Assembly (NCBI GenBank): GCA_001800945.1
Contig: MGWJ01000116.1
Coordinates: 1 to 8,882, forward strand
DNA from: Flavobacteria bacterium RIFCSPLOWO2_12_FULL_31_7
Lineage (GTDB): Bacteria; Bacteroidota; Bacteroidia; Flavobacteriales; Flavobacteriaceae
DNA: 8,882 nucleotides
Direction of reading: 5' to 3'
The notes under the pieces are model-generated. The model had not been told where the DNA came from and did no database searches. It saw only the letters and a list, made by a program, of their open reading frames with translations. The translations under genes were made by a program, and so were the position numbers. Shown here one piece after another: positions 1 to 5,775 of the stretch. Positions within the stretch are counted from its first letter, which is position 1. Each line of letters opens with the position of its first letter.

Positions 1-141
1 CATGACTACTAAAAGCAATAATAGGATTCCAACACCTGTAATCCAGATACTTTTTTTAAAAGTAGCGAAACTATCATCAATGATTTTACCAATTTCTGGT
101 GTGTGGTTTTGATTGAATTTATTCTCGAAATTTGAAGTCAT
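1..141 (-). CDS. Membrane protein of unknown function, N-terminal fragment
   Basis: The first 47 codons of a minus-strand gene are present and the rest lies beyond the left edge. The start is the ATG at 141-139, in frame to the edge without a stop. The protein opens with a hydrophilic stretch (MTSNFENKFNQNHTPEIGKI), then a segment with basic residues (TFKKSIW). From about residue 34 comes a hydrophobic run (ITGVGILLLLLVVM) that must be the first membrane helix. There is no cleavable signal peptide at the N-terminus, so this is probably an integral inner-membrane protein. It lies 39 bp downstream of the DUF5723 gene on the same strand, and a good promoter (162-192) sits in that gap, so it can be transcribed separately. 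I do not recognise the family, and the fragment is too short to assign a function. Confidence 0.75.
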   Translation of the reverse strand, partial: MTSNFENKFNQNHTPEIGKIIDDSFATFKKSIWITGVGILLLLLVVM

Positions 142-161
142 AATCTAATAAAAGTTAAATT

Positions 162-192
162 CAAATTTAGGTTATTAAAATTAAATACCAAA
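162..192 (-). promoter_or_regulatory. Bacteroidota-type promoter (TTTG-N19-TAAATTTG)
   Basis: Read on the minus strand, TTTG at 192-189 is followed by a 19-nt spacer and TAAATTTG at 169-162. This matches the Bacteroidota housekeeping consensus TTTG / TAnnTTTG at an accepted spacing. Transcription would start near 155, leaving a leader of about 14 nt before the ATG at 141. The -33 box falls in the last codons (Phe-Gly) of the preceding DUF5723 gene. The match is seen in the sequence; promoter activity is inferred. Confidence 0.65.
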
Positions 193-1536
193 TCTTAATC
201 CTAAATATATGTCTGCTTGCTTAGAATTATTTAATGCTGCAGTTACAATTGAACTAGAACCGATGTAAAACCCATAAATTTTAAATCCAAGACCACTTGT
301 AAAACCTGAAATTTCATTAGATGCTTGAGGTGCAAATATTTCAAGTTGACGATATACAAATCTTGGAATTATGGAATAGGTGTTTTGAGTTGTTGTTACA
401 TCACTTTCAGAATCATCAGTTACTTTTTGGTTTATTGTTGCAGTTGCATAAAATTTTGAAGTTAATTTGAAATCGGCGTAAGCATTTATTGTAGTTGGAA
501 GTTTTACTTTAAATGATGCTGATGTTTTCGTTTTTTGAAAAAATTGTGCATTTTGTGGTTGTGATAAAATTTCTTCTATTTCTGATAAACTACTTGCTGA
601 TTCAAATTGATTTAAATCTAGAGTAGGGAAGTTGCCTACATTTAAATTATAATCTATAGAAGTATTTGAATCGTCTTTATACGACATTCCTCCAATATTT
701 TTTACAGCTAAACCTGCAGAAACTATATATTTATTAGAATTGGCCTCTTTAAAACGGTAAGTTCCTCCAATATCAAAAGCAACTCCATTAATTCCTTGTT
801 TAAAGAAGTTTGCATAGTTAGATGTGTTATTAAAATCATTACCCAGAAATCCAGAATAAGCCAAATTGATTTGAGCAGAAGCATTTGCTAATTCAATATC
901 TCCAAGATTATTTCGGATAGTTCCTTGTAAGTTTGAAGCTGAAAAATTAGCATACGCACTTGGAAATAATAATTTAATTGTAGCGCCTGCATTGATTTGA
1001 TGTCTTGCAATGTCTATCAGTTTTCTTGATATTGATAAGTCAATTTCTCCCCAAGTTGCCGCATTTATTCTTTGGTTATCAATTGATGAAATTGTGGTTT
1101 GAGAAATAAAATTACTAAGCGAACCATTCTGAATTGCATCTCCTAATTGTGTGTCAACATTAATAATGTTTGCTTTTATATTTGCTAAGGTACTGACTGC
1201 GTATGTCCAGTTTCCATTTTTGAAGGCAACACCAGGACCTAAAATTAAAGCATCTAATCTAACATTTGCCGCTTCTGTTCCACTAAAAAATTTGTTTTCT
1301 AAATTTTCACTATCTAATAAATCATTGAATGTTAATTTATTATTAGAAAAGTTAATGCTTGTATTAAATAAGTTAACATCAAATTTCATGTTCATGTTTG
1401 ACAATTCGGCAGGATTGTAATATCCATTTAATAACCCACCTCTGCTAGAAGTTGTTATCCCCGAAAAATGTTCTTGTGAAAAAGCTACAGAAATACTTAA
1501 AATAAGTGCTAAATGTAAAATAAATCGATTTTTCAT
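181..1536 (-). CDS. DUF5723 family outer-membrane protein
   Basis: The product has 451 residues. Residues 1-21 form a signal peptide with a basic start (MKNR), a hydrophobic core and a cut after AFSQ, typical of Bacteroidota exported proteins. The early mature region carries GGLLNGYYNPAEL, resembling the N-terminal part of DUF5723 / FadL-like barrel proteins of this phylum, where a 'YNPA' segment follows the signal. The remainder alternates short amphipathic strands with Asn/Ser-rich loops and ends in a strand finishing LGLRFGI, as expected of an outer-membrane beta-barrel. The family has no established biochemical role, and no partner gene here suggests a substrate. The start ATG at 1536 is immediately followed by the signal peptide, which supports it. 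I found no clear TAnnTTTG box in the 134-bp divergent region upstream. The family call rests on overall appearance, not on a catalytic motif. Confidence 0.8.
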   Translation of the reverse strand: MKNRFILHLALILSISVAFSQEHFSGITTSSRGGLLNGYYNPAELSNMNMKFDVNLFNTSINFSNNKLTFNDLLDSENLENKFFSGTEAANVRLDALILGPGVAFKNGNWTYAVSTLANIKANIINVDTQLGDAIQNGSLSNFISQTTISSIDNQRINAATWGEIDLSISRKLIDIARHQINAGATIKLLFPSAYANFSASNLQGTIRNNLGDIELANASAQINLAYSGFLGNDFNNTSNYANFFKQGINGVAFDIGGTYRFKEANSNKYIVSAGLAVKNIGGMSYKDDSNTSIDYNLNVGNFPTLDLNQFESASSLSEIEEILSQPQNAQFFQKTKTSASFKVKLPTTINAYADFKLTSKFYATATINQKVTDDSESDVTTTQNTYSIIPRFVYRQLEIFAPQASNEISGFTSGLGFKIYGFYIGSSSIVTAALNNSKQADIYLGLRFGI

Positions 1537-1670
1537 GCTAATAAAATTTGAAGTTCTATTGTTGTTAACGTAATAGTAAAACTATTTATTTTATAAAAAT
1601 AGATAATGTTTTTTAAAAGCTGCAAATAAATTCATTTAAAAAATATATATTATTTGTTAAAAATAAATTT

Positions 1671-1886
1671 ATGATTTATCTTTGGACAGAATTCACAAAT
1701 AAAATTCCGGAAAACATGTTTGAATTTCAACAGTATTTAGGCTTTTTACTTTTCTTAACCATTTTAACTATAGGTTTTTGGTTGATGTTTTTCTTAGTAG
1801 GATTTGTTCAATATTGGATTGGCGGATCTTTAATAGAATTATATAAAGAAAAGAAAGCAAAAAAATTAGCTGAACAAGAAAAGTAA
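1671..1886 (+). CDS. Small membrane protein of unknown function
   Basis: This gene encodes 71 residues. About residues 22-52 form one long hydrophobic block (YLGFLLFLTILTIGFWLMFF continuing to VQYWIGG), long enough for one bent or two short membrane helices. A strongly charged tail follows (KEKKAKKLAEQEK), probably cytoplasmic and possibly helical. It is likely a real gene: it has good membrane-protein composition, is divergent from the DUF5723 gene, and is followed 15 nt after its stop by a strong intrinsic terminator. An internal ATG at 1716 (Met16) would give a 56-residue protein beginning MFEFQQYLG and keeps the whole hydrophobic part, so the start is not certain. Upstream is AT-rich with a near-match to the -7 box (TATTATTTG, one base too long) around 1648-1656. 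I recognise no family and propose no function. Confidence 0.7.
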   Translation: MIYLWTEFTNKIPENMFEFQQYLGFLLFLTILTIGFWLMFFLVGFVQYWIGGSLIELYKEKKAKKLAEQEK

Positions 1887-1901
1887 TTTTCTTTAGTTAA
1901 T

Positions 1902-1936
1902 AAAAAATCCCGATTCTTTCGAATCGGGATTTTTTT
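1902..1936 (+). terminator. Intrinsic terminator of the 71-residue membrane protein gene, symmetric enough to act both ways
   Basis: A perfect stem pairs 1902-1916 with 1921-1935 (core ATCCCGATTC / GAATCGGGAT plus flanking A/T pairs) around a TTTC tetraloop at 1917-1920. It is followed by a T run through 1936. The A run at 1902-1907 becomes a U run on the other strand, so the hairpin can also back up termination of the convergent receptor gene. Confidence 0.9.
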
Positions 1937-1944
1937 GTGCCTGT

Positions 1945-1973
1945 AAAAAAACTCCCTCTGTAAAGAAGGAGTT
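1945..1973 (-). terminator. Intrinsic terminator of the TonB-receptor gene
   Basis: On the minus strand, AACTCCTTC (1973-1965) pairs with GAGGGAGTT (1958-1950), a 9-bp stem with one G-U pair and loop TTTACA. It is followed by a U run (1950-1945). It starts 16 nt after the receptor stop at 1989, the expected place. It is adjacent to but separate from the hairpin at 1902-1936. Confidence 0.8.
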
Positions 1974-1988
1974 CTTGTTTAAAATTTA

Positions 1989-4445
1989 TTAAAATTCACC
2001 ACCATTTTCTTGTTCTTGAGTTTTTGGTTTAGAATCTTTATCAGTTTTTAATTTATTAAATCGGTAGGTGAATGATAGGGTAATTTGTCTTTTTCTCCAT
2101 TGCATTTCAGAGTCAGAATCAATTTGACCTGGAATATAAGTTTCTGATCTTCTAATTCTTGAATTGAATACATCATTTACGTTTAAAGCTATTGTAGCTT
2201 TGTCTTTAAGTACATCTTTACTAAATCCTAAGTTCATTCCAAACATCCCTTTTACTTGACCTTGTGCATTATTTTGTGGGCCGTTGTATGTCACATTTGT
2301 TTGCCAATCAATTTTAGATGGTAATGTAATTTTTGAGTTGATTCTGGCAAACCAACTAGAAGCTGTATTGTCAAAATTTTGAGATTTTTGAATTAAATTA
2401 TTTGAAGCATCGAAATAAGAATAATTAAAATCACCTTTTGTTTGTACTCTAAATAAATTGAAGTTACTGTTTACTTTCCACCATTTGTAAGGTGTATAAT
2501 TTAATGTAAATTCAAAACCAGTTCTATTTTCTTCTCCAATATTCACAAAACTAGAAGTTGTAATTGGCACACCATCAGGATTTAAACCTTCTACATAACG
2601 AACCATTTGAAAAGAATCTTTGGTGTAATTGTAATATGCTGAAGTACTTAGTGTGAATTTACCTAATTTAGTTAAAAAACCTAAATCAACCGCATCAGTT
2701 AAAGTTGGATTTAAATCAGGATTTCCTTTGAAGATGTTAATATTACTTGAATAGGTGCTAAAAGGGTTTAATTGTCGGCCTCTTGGTCTGTTAATTCTCT
2801 TACTATAATTTAACGATAAATTAGAATTGTCAGTTAACTCATAAGTAAAAAATGCACTTGGGAAAAAGTTGTTGTACTTTTTATTCTTATAAATTGAGCT
2901 TGTAATTTGATTTACATCGATATCAGAATCTTCAAAACGTAAACCATATAACATACTTAATTTGTTAAATTTCATTCCGAATTGAGAGTAAAATGCATTT
3001 ACTTTTTCTTTATATTCTAATACATTCGTAAAGGCGTAATTAATTACACCATCATTTAACACAGCATAATCGGTACTCATATCTACAAAGTTTCCACGGT
3101 ATCCAGCTTCAAATTGATATTTGTCACCAATTGGTAAAACGTAATCTGCTTGAATTAAATTTCTATTTTGATTTTGGTTGTTTTTAGTTAAGTCGGTACT
3201 AGTGGTTGGACTTAACGTAGAGTTGTCAAAAATTGTTGAATTATTATAGTTTTTACTATCTGAAAACGATCCATCAATAGTTAATTTGTGTCCTTTACTT
3301 TTGAAGTTTTTAACTAAGTTAGTATTGAACTCTATGTTTTCTTCTTTTTGATCTTCTTGATTCAAACGATTTCTGTAAAATGTAAAGTTTCTATTATTAT
3401 CGTAGTTATTAAAATTTACATCTTCTTCATTATCACCTGAGTTTTTTCTGAAGTTTACGCTATTTGTCCAAGTTGTAGATTTATCTAAGAACCAATCAAA
3501 TCCAAATCCTCCATTATAACCTTTATTCATTCTTGAGTTTTGTCTATTCTCATCAATGTAACTATTAGTAGAATTGTCGGCATTTAAATATCTTGTTTTT
3601 ACTTCAGAATATCCTGGGTTACTTCTTTGACTGTATCCTTGAGTTGTAAATAAATTAAACTGGTTTGTTTTATAATTTAATGTACCATTTAAACCATTAT
3701 TATCTGGTGTTCCAGCATTGGCCATTACGGTTCCATTCAACCCATTAGTTTTTCCTTTTTTCAAGATAATGTTTAAGATTCCAGCTCCACCTTCAGCATC
3801 ATAACGTGCAGAAGGATTTGTAATAACTTCCACTTTATCTACCGCATCAGCAGGTAACATTTTTAAGGCATCATTTACACTTATAGCATTAGAAGGTTTT
3901 CCATCAATCAAAACTTTTACATTTTCATTTCCTCTTAAACTTATAGCGCCTTCTGCATCTACATTAACACTTGGAATGTTTCCTAAAACATCACTCACAG
4001 TTCCACCTTTTACCATTAAATCCTGACCAATATTGTAAACTTTTTTGTCTAATTTAATGTCTACTGTTGTTTTTTCACTACGAATGACAACGGTTTCAAT
4101 TTGATTTGATTCAGCTTCTAGTAAAATATTACCTAAATTAGTGTCTACCGAAATATTTTGATCTAATTTTTCTTGAGTTTTATATCCTGGAAATTCAAAC
4201 TTGATGTCATAATTTCCATTGTTTAATTCGATATTAAAATTTCCATTGGCATCAGCTGTTCCTCCATTAACCACTTTTTTGGTATCTGATTTTGAAATGG
4301 TAATTACAGCAAATTCTACAGGAATTGAAGATTCTTTATCGATAATTTTACCAGATAAATTTACTTTTTTTAAAGATGCTTGCGAAAAAGCAGTTGTGCT
4401 AACTAATAATAAAGTTAAAAATAGAATAGATTTTTTTAATAACAT
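1989..4445 (-). CDS. Outer-membrane TonB-dependent receptor-like protein (OMP_b-brl_3 type)
   Basis: The likely product has 818 residues. In order: signal peptide 1-22 (MLLKKS, hydrophobic core, ending AFSQ); a carboxypeptidase-regulatory-like beta-sandwich, about 28-108; a TonB-box-like ETVVI at 117-121; a plug domain, about 125-230, with LGNIPSVNVDAEG, SLRGNENVKVLIDGKPS and NPSARYDAEGGAGILNI; then a beta-barrel to about residue 797. The barrel ends in a strand (LSFTYRFN) followed by an unusual hydrophilic tail ending GGEF. The family forms outer-membrane barrels, some of which import substrates with TonB-ExbBD energy; the substrate here is unknown. There is no SusD partner next to it, so it is not a classical SusCD pair. 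An upstream in-frame ATG at 4490 would add 15 residues (MLGLTVHLCCKMLYT) ahead of the signal peptide. It lies upstream of the -7 box at 4467-4474, so the start at 4445 is preferred. The gene is monocistronic, with its own terminator at 1945-1973. Confidence 0.88.
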   Translation of the reverse strand: MLLKKSILFLTLLLVSTTAFSQASLKKVNLSGKIIDKESSIPVEFAVITISKSDTKKVVNGGTADANGNFNIELNNGNYDIKFEFPGYKTQEKLDQNISVDTNLGNILLEAESNQIETVVIRSEKTTVDIKLDKKVYNIGQDLMVKGGTVSDVLGNIPSVNVDAEGAISLRGNENVKVLIDGKPSNAISVNDALKMLPADAVDKVEVITNPSARYDAEGGAGILNIILKKGKTNGLNGTVMANAGTPDNNGLNGTLNYKTNQFNLFTTQGYSQRSNPGYSEVKTRYLNADNSTNSYIDENRQNSRMNKGYNGGFGFDWFLDKSTTWTNSVNFRKNSGDNEEDVNFNNYDNNRNFTFYRNRLNQEDQKEENIEFNTNLVKNFKSKGHKLTIDGSFSDSKNYNNSTIFDNSTLSPTTSTDLTKNNQNQNRNLIQADYVLPIGDKYQFEAGYRGNFVDMSTDYAVLNDGVINYAFTNVLEYKEKVNAFYSQFGMKFNKLSMLYGLRFEDSDIDVNQITSSIYKNKKYNNFFPSAFFTYELTDNSNLSLNYSKRINRPRGRQLNPFSTYSSNINIFKGNPDLNPTLTDAVDLGFLTKLGKFTLSTSAYYNYTKDSFQMVRYVEGLNPDGVPITTSSFVNIGEENRTGFEFTLNYTPYKWWKVNSNFNLFRVQTKGDFNYSYFDASNNLIQKSQNFDNTASSWFARINSKITLPSKIDWQTNVTYNGPQNNAQGQVKGMFGMNLGFSKDVLKDKATIALNVNDVFNSRIRRSETYIPGQIDSDSEMQWRKRQITLSFTYRFNKLKTDKDSKPKTQEQENGGEF

Positions 4446-4466
4446 AGTGTATAACATTTTACAGCA

Positions 4467-4474
4467 CAAATGTA
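4467..4474 (-). promoter_or_regulatory. -7 promoter box (TACATTTG) of the receptor gene
   Basis: TACATTTG on the minus strand matches TAnnTTTG exactly. Transcription would start near 4460, about 15 nt before the ATG at 4445. I see no TTTG or TTG at 17-23 nt upstream; the only nearby TTG (4490-4488) leaves a spacer of 13. The missing -33 box suggests weak or activator-dependent transcription, which is inference. The 8-bp palindrome TAGGCCTA (4479-4486) lies just upstream of this box. Confidence 0.5.
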
Positions 4475-4517
4475 CTGTTAGGCCTAGCAATTTATTATTA
4501 AAACTATGTTAAATGAT

Positions 4518-4534
4518 TTTAAGAATTTCTTAAA
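4518..4534. promoter_or_regulatory. 17-bp palindrome, candidate operator upstream of the receptor gene
   Basis: TTTAAGAA (4518-4525) and TTCTTAAA (4527-4534) form a perfect inverted repeat around a single T. It is centred about 65 bp upstream of the inferred receptor transcription start, and lies between the divergent receptor and YoaK genes. Perfect 8-bp arms with a 1-nt centre fit a dimeric DNA-binding protein better than an RNA hairpin. No A/T-tract terminator follows. The binding protein is unknown, and in AT-rich DNA chance palindromes occur. Confidence 0.35.
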
Positions 4535-4563
4535 GCCTAAAATGTTAGTAAAAGGGTAAAATA

Positions 4564-4592
4564 TTTGGTAATTTAGAAAGGAATTATTTTTC
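4564..4592 (+). promoter_or_regulatory. Possible promoter of the YoaK-family gene (TTTG-N17-TATTTTTC)
   Basis: TTTG at 4564-4567, a 17-nt spacer and TATTTTTC at 4585-4592 match the Bacteroidota consensus except for the last base of the -7 box. This would give a leader of about 65 nt. A second imperfect -7 box (TACCTTTA, 4619-4626) lies nearer the start but lacks a -33 partner. Weak evidence. Confidence 0.25.
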
Positions 4593-4666
4593 TTTACAAC
4601 TTTTTGAAAATTATATCTTACCTTTAATCAAGAAAAAAATATTCTCAACTAAAAGAAGAAGTACTA

Positions 4667-5374
4667 ATGTTTAGACACAAAGGGAAAAGCAGAAATTTGA
4701 AGCATAATATTGGAATCGCTTCTTTATTGTCTTTTGTTGCCGGAATTGTTAATGTTGTTGGATTTTTGGCGGTACAAAAATTAACTACAAATGTTACTGG
4801 ACACTTCGCTTTTATGGTTGAAGAAGCCTTTTCTTTCCATTTTCATCAAGCACTTTTTTATTTTATTTATATATTTTTCTTTTTATTTGGTGCATTTTTT
4901 TCCAATTTTATCATTGAAATTACCCAAAAAGTTACCGATAAAAATATATTTATTATTCCTGTATTAATTGAAGCATTACTTTTAATGAGTATTGCATTAT
5001 TGCCTTTCAATTTTATTGTTGCTAATTCTAATTTGATAGCTTGTGCGATGTTATTTGCGATGGGCTTGCAAAATTCTTTAGTAACAACAATTTCAAATTC
5101 AGTTGTGAGAACTACGCATTTAACGGGTTTATTTACTGATTTAGGAATTGAAATATCTCAGCTTTTCTTTTATAAATCAGACGAGCAACGTACTCAATTA
5201 TTTTCCTCCATTAAGTTACGAATAACAATCATAACCACTTTTTTTATTGGTGGGATTTTAGCTGGATTATTCTTTTCTACTTATAAAATGAAAACATTAT
5301 TACTAGCGTCAATGATACTTATTGTCGGTTTATTTGTTGATTATGTAAATGTGAAACTTGAAGAAAAGAAATAA
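4667..5374 (+). CDS. YoaK family (DUF1275) membrane protein
   Basis: The product has 235 residues with about six membrane helices (roughly 16-36, 62-83, 95-115, 122-142, 186-205 and 208-227). The family's conserved small-residue and polar signatures are present: TNVTGHFA at 41-48 after the first helix, AMGLQNSLVT at 131-140, the RTTHLTGLFTDLG segment at 148-160 and GGILAG at 195-200. DUF1275/YoaK proteins are integral inner-membrane proteins of unsettled function, sometimes described as possible transporters; no substrate can be read here. The length is normal for the family. The ATG at 4667 is preceded by an A/G-rich AAAAGAAGAAG stretch, and the basic N-terminus (FRHKGKSRNLK) fits a cytoplasmic start. 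Its TAA directly abuts the stop codon of the convergent ArsC-like gene, with no terminator between. Confidence 0.88.
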   Translation: MFRHKGKSRNLKHNIGIASLLSFVAGIVNVVGFLAVQKLTTNVTGHFAFMVEEAFSFHFHQALFYFIYIFFFLFGAFFSNFIIEITQKVTDKNIFIIPVLIEALLLMSIALLPFNFIVANSNLIACAMLFAMGLQNSLVTTISNSVVRTTHLTGLFTDLGIEISQLFFYKSDEQRTQLFSSIKLRITIITTFFIGGILAGLFFSTYKMKTLLLASMILIVGLFVDYVNVKLEEKK

Positions 5375-5716
5375 CTAAAGTATTTCATTAATTAATGCTG
5401 TTGGTCTGGCAACTACAGCTTTTTCTCCATTTATTACAATAGGTCTTTCAATCAATTTTGGGAATTGAATCATCGCTTCAATAATTTCTTTATCTGTTAA
5501 GGTTTTGCCTTTGAAATTTTCTGTCCAATCTTTTTCCTTAATTCGAATCAATTCAATCGGTTTGATATTCAGTTTTTTTATAATTGCTTCTAATTCGTTA
5601 TACGTTGGAACTTGGTCTAAATAATTGATCACTTCAAAAGGTTGTTTTAAGTTTTCTAAAAAACAAACTCCTTCTCTCGATTTAGAACAGCGATTATTGT
5701 GGTAAATGGTAATCAT
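5375..5716 (-). CDS. ArsC/Spx-family reductase (arsenate reductase-like)
   Basis: The likely product has 113 residues with a thioredoxin-like ArsC fold. It opens MITIYHNNRCSKSR, with the catalytic cysteine at residue 10 in a C-x-x-S loop. The three arginines that bind arsenate in E. coli ArsC (60, 94, 107) have counterparts at R58 (LIRIK), R91 (ERPIV) and R104 (ARPT). Known members reduce arsenate to arsenite using glutathione/glutaredoxin; many Bacteroidota homologues are called 'arsenate reductase family' without a proven substrate. No arsR, arsB or acr3 gene is nearby, so an arsenic role is unsupported by context. A second cysteine is at 18. An in-frame ATG at 5734 would add six residues (MQKKYF), but it lies within the -7 box at 5732-5739, so the ATG at 5716 is preferred and matches the family N-terminus. 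It ends tail-to-tail with the YoaK-family gene, with zero spacing. Confidence 0.85.
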   Translation of the reverse strand: MITIYHNNRCSKSREGVCFLENLKQPFEVINYLDQVPTYNELEAIIKKLNIKPIELIRIKEKDWTENFKGKTLTDKEIIEAMIQFPKLIERPIVINGEKAVVARPTALINEIL

Positions 5717-5731
5717 AAAATATTTTTTTTG

Positions 5732-5739
5732 CAAAGGTA
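5732..5739 (-). promoter_or_regulatory. -7 promoter box (TACCTTTG) of the ArsC-like gene
   Basis: TACCTTTG on the minus strand matches TAnnTTTG exactly. The start of transcription would be near 5725, leaving about 9 nt before the ATG at 5716. No clear TTTG lies 17-23 nt upstream. Its position supports the shorter coding start. Confidence 0.45.
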
Positions 5740-5775
5740 ATAATTGTATTTTAGTGGACTTTAAAAAAATATAAA

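Noticed and set aside
1151..1420. 89-residue open frame on the plus strand
   Set aside because: Antisense to the DUF5723 gene, whose signal peptide and barrel features are clear. The antisense product has no recognisable features.
1578..1598. Hairpin CTATTT / AAATAG upstream of the DUF5723 gene
   Set aside because: Only six A/T pairs in very AT-rich DNA; no supporting context.
4219..4512. 97-residue open frame on the plus strand
   Set aside because: Runs opposite the receptor's N-terminal domain, signal peptide and promoter. No recognisable protein features.
1989..5374. SusCD-type polysaccharide utilisation locus
   Set aside because: The receptor is of the OMP_b-brl_3 type. No SusD lipoprotein, glycoside hydrolase or sigma/anti-sigma gene is next to it.
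5375..5716. Arsenic resistance operon
   Set aside because: Only the ArsC-like gene is present; the neighbours are YoaK and a CPBP protease with no ars genes.
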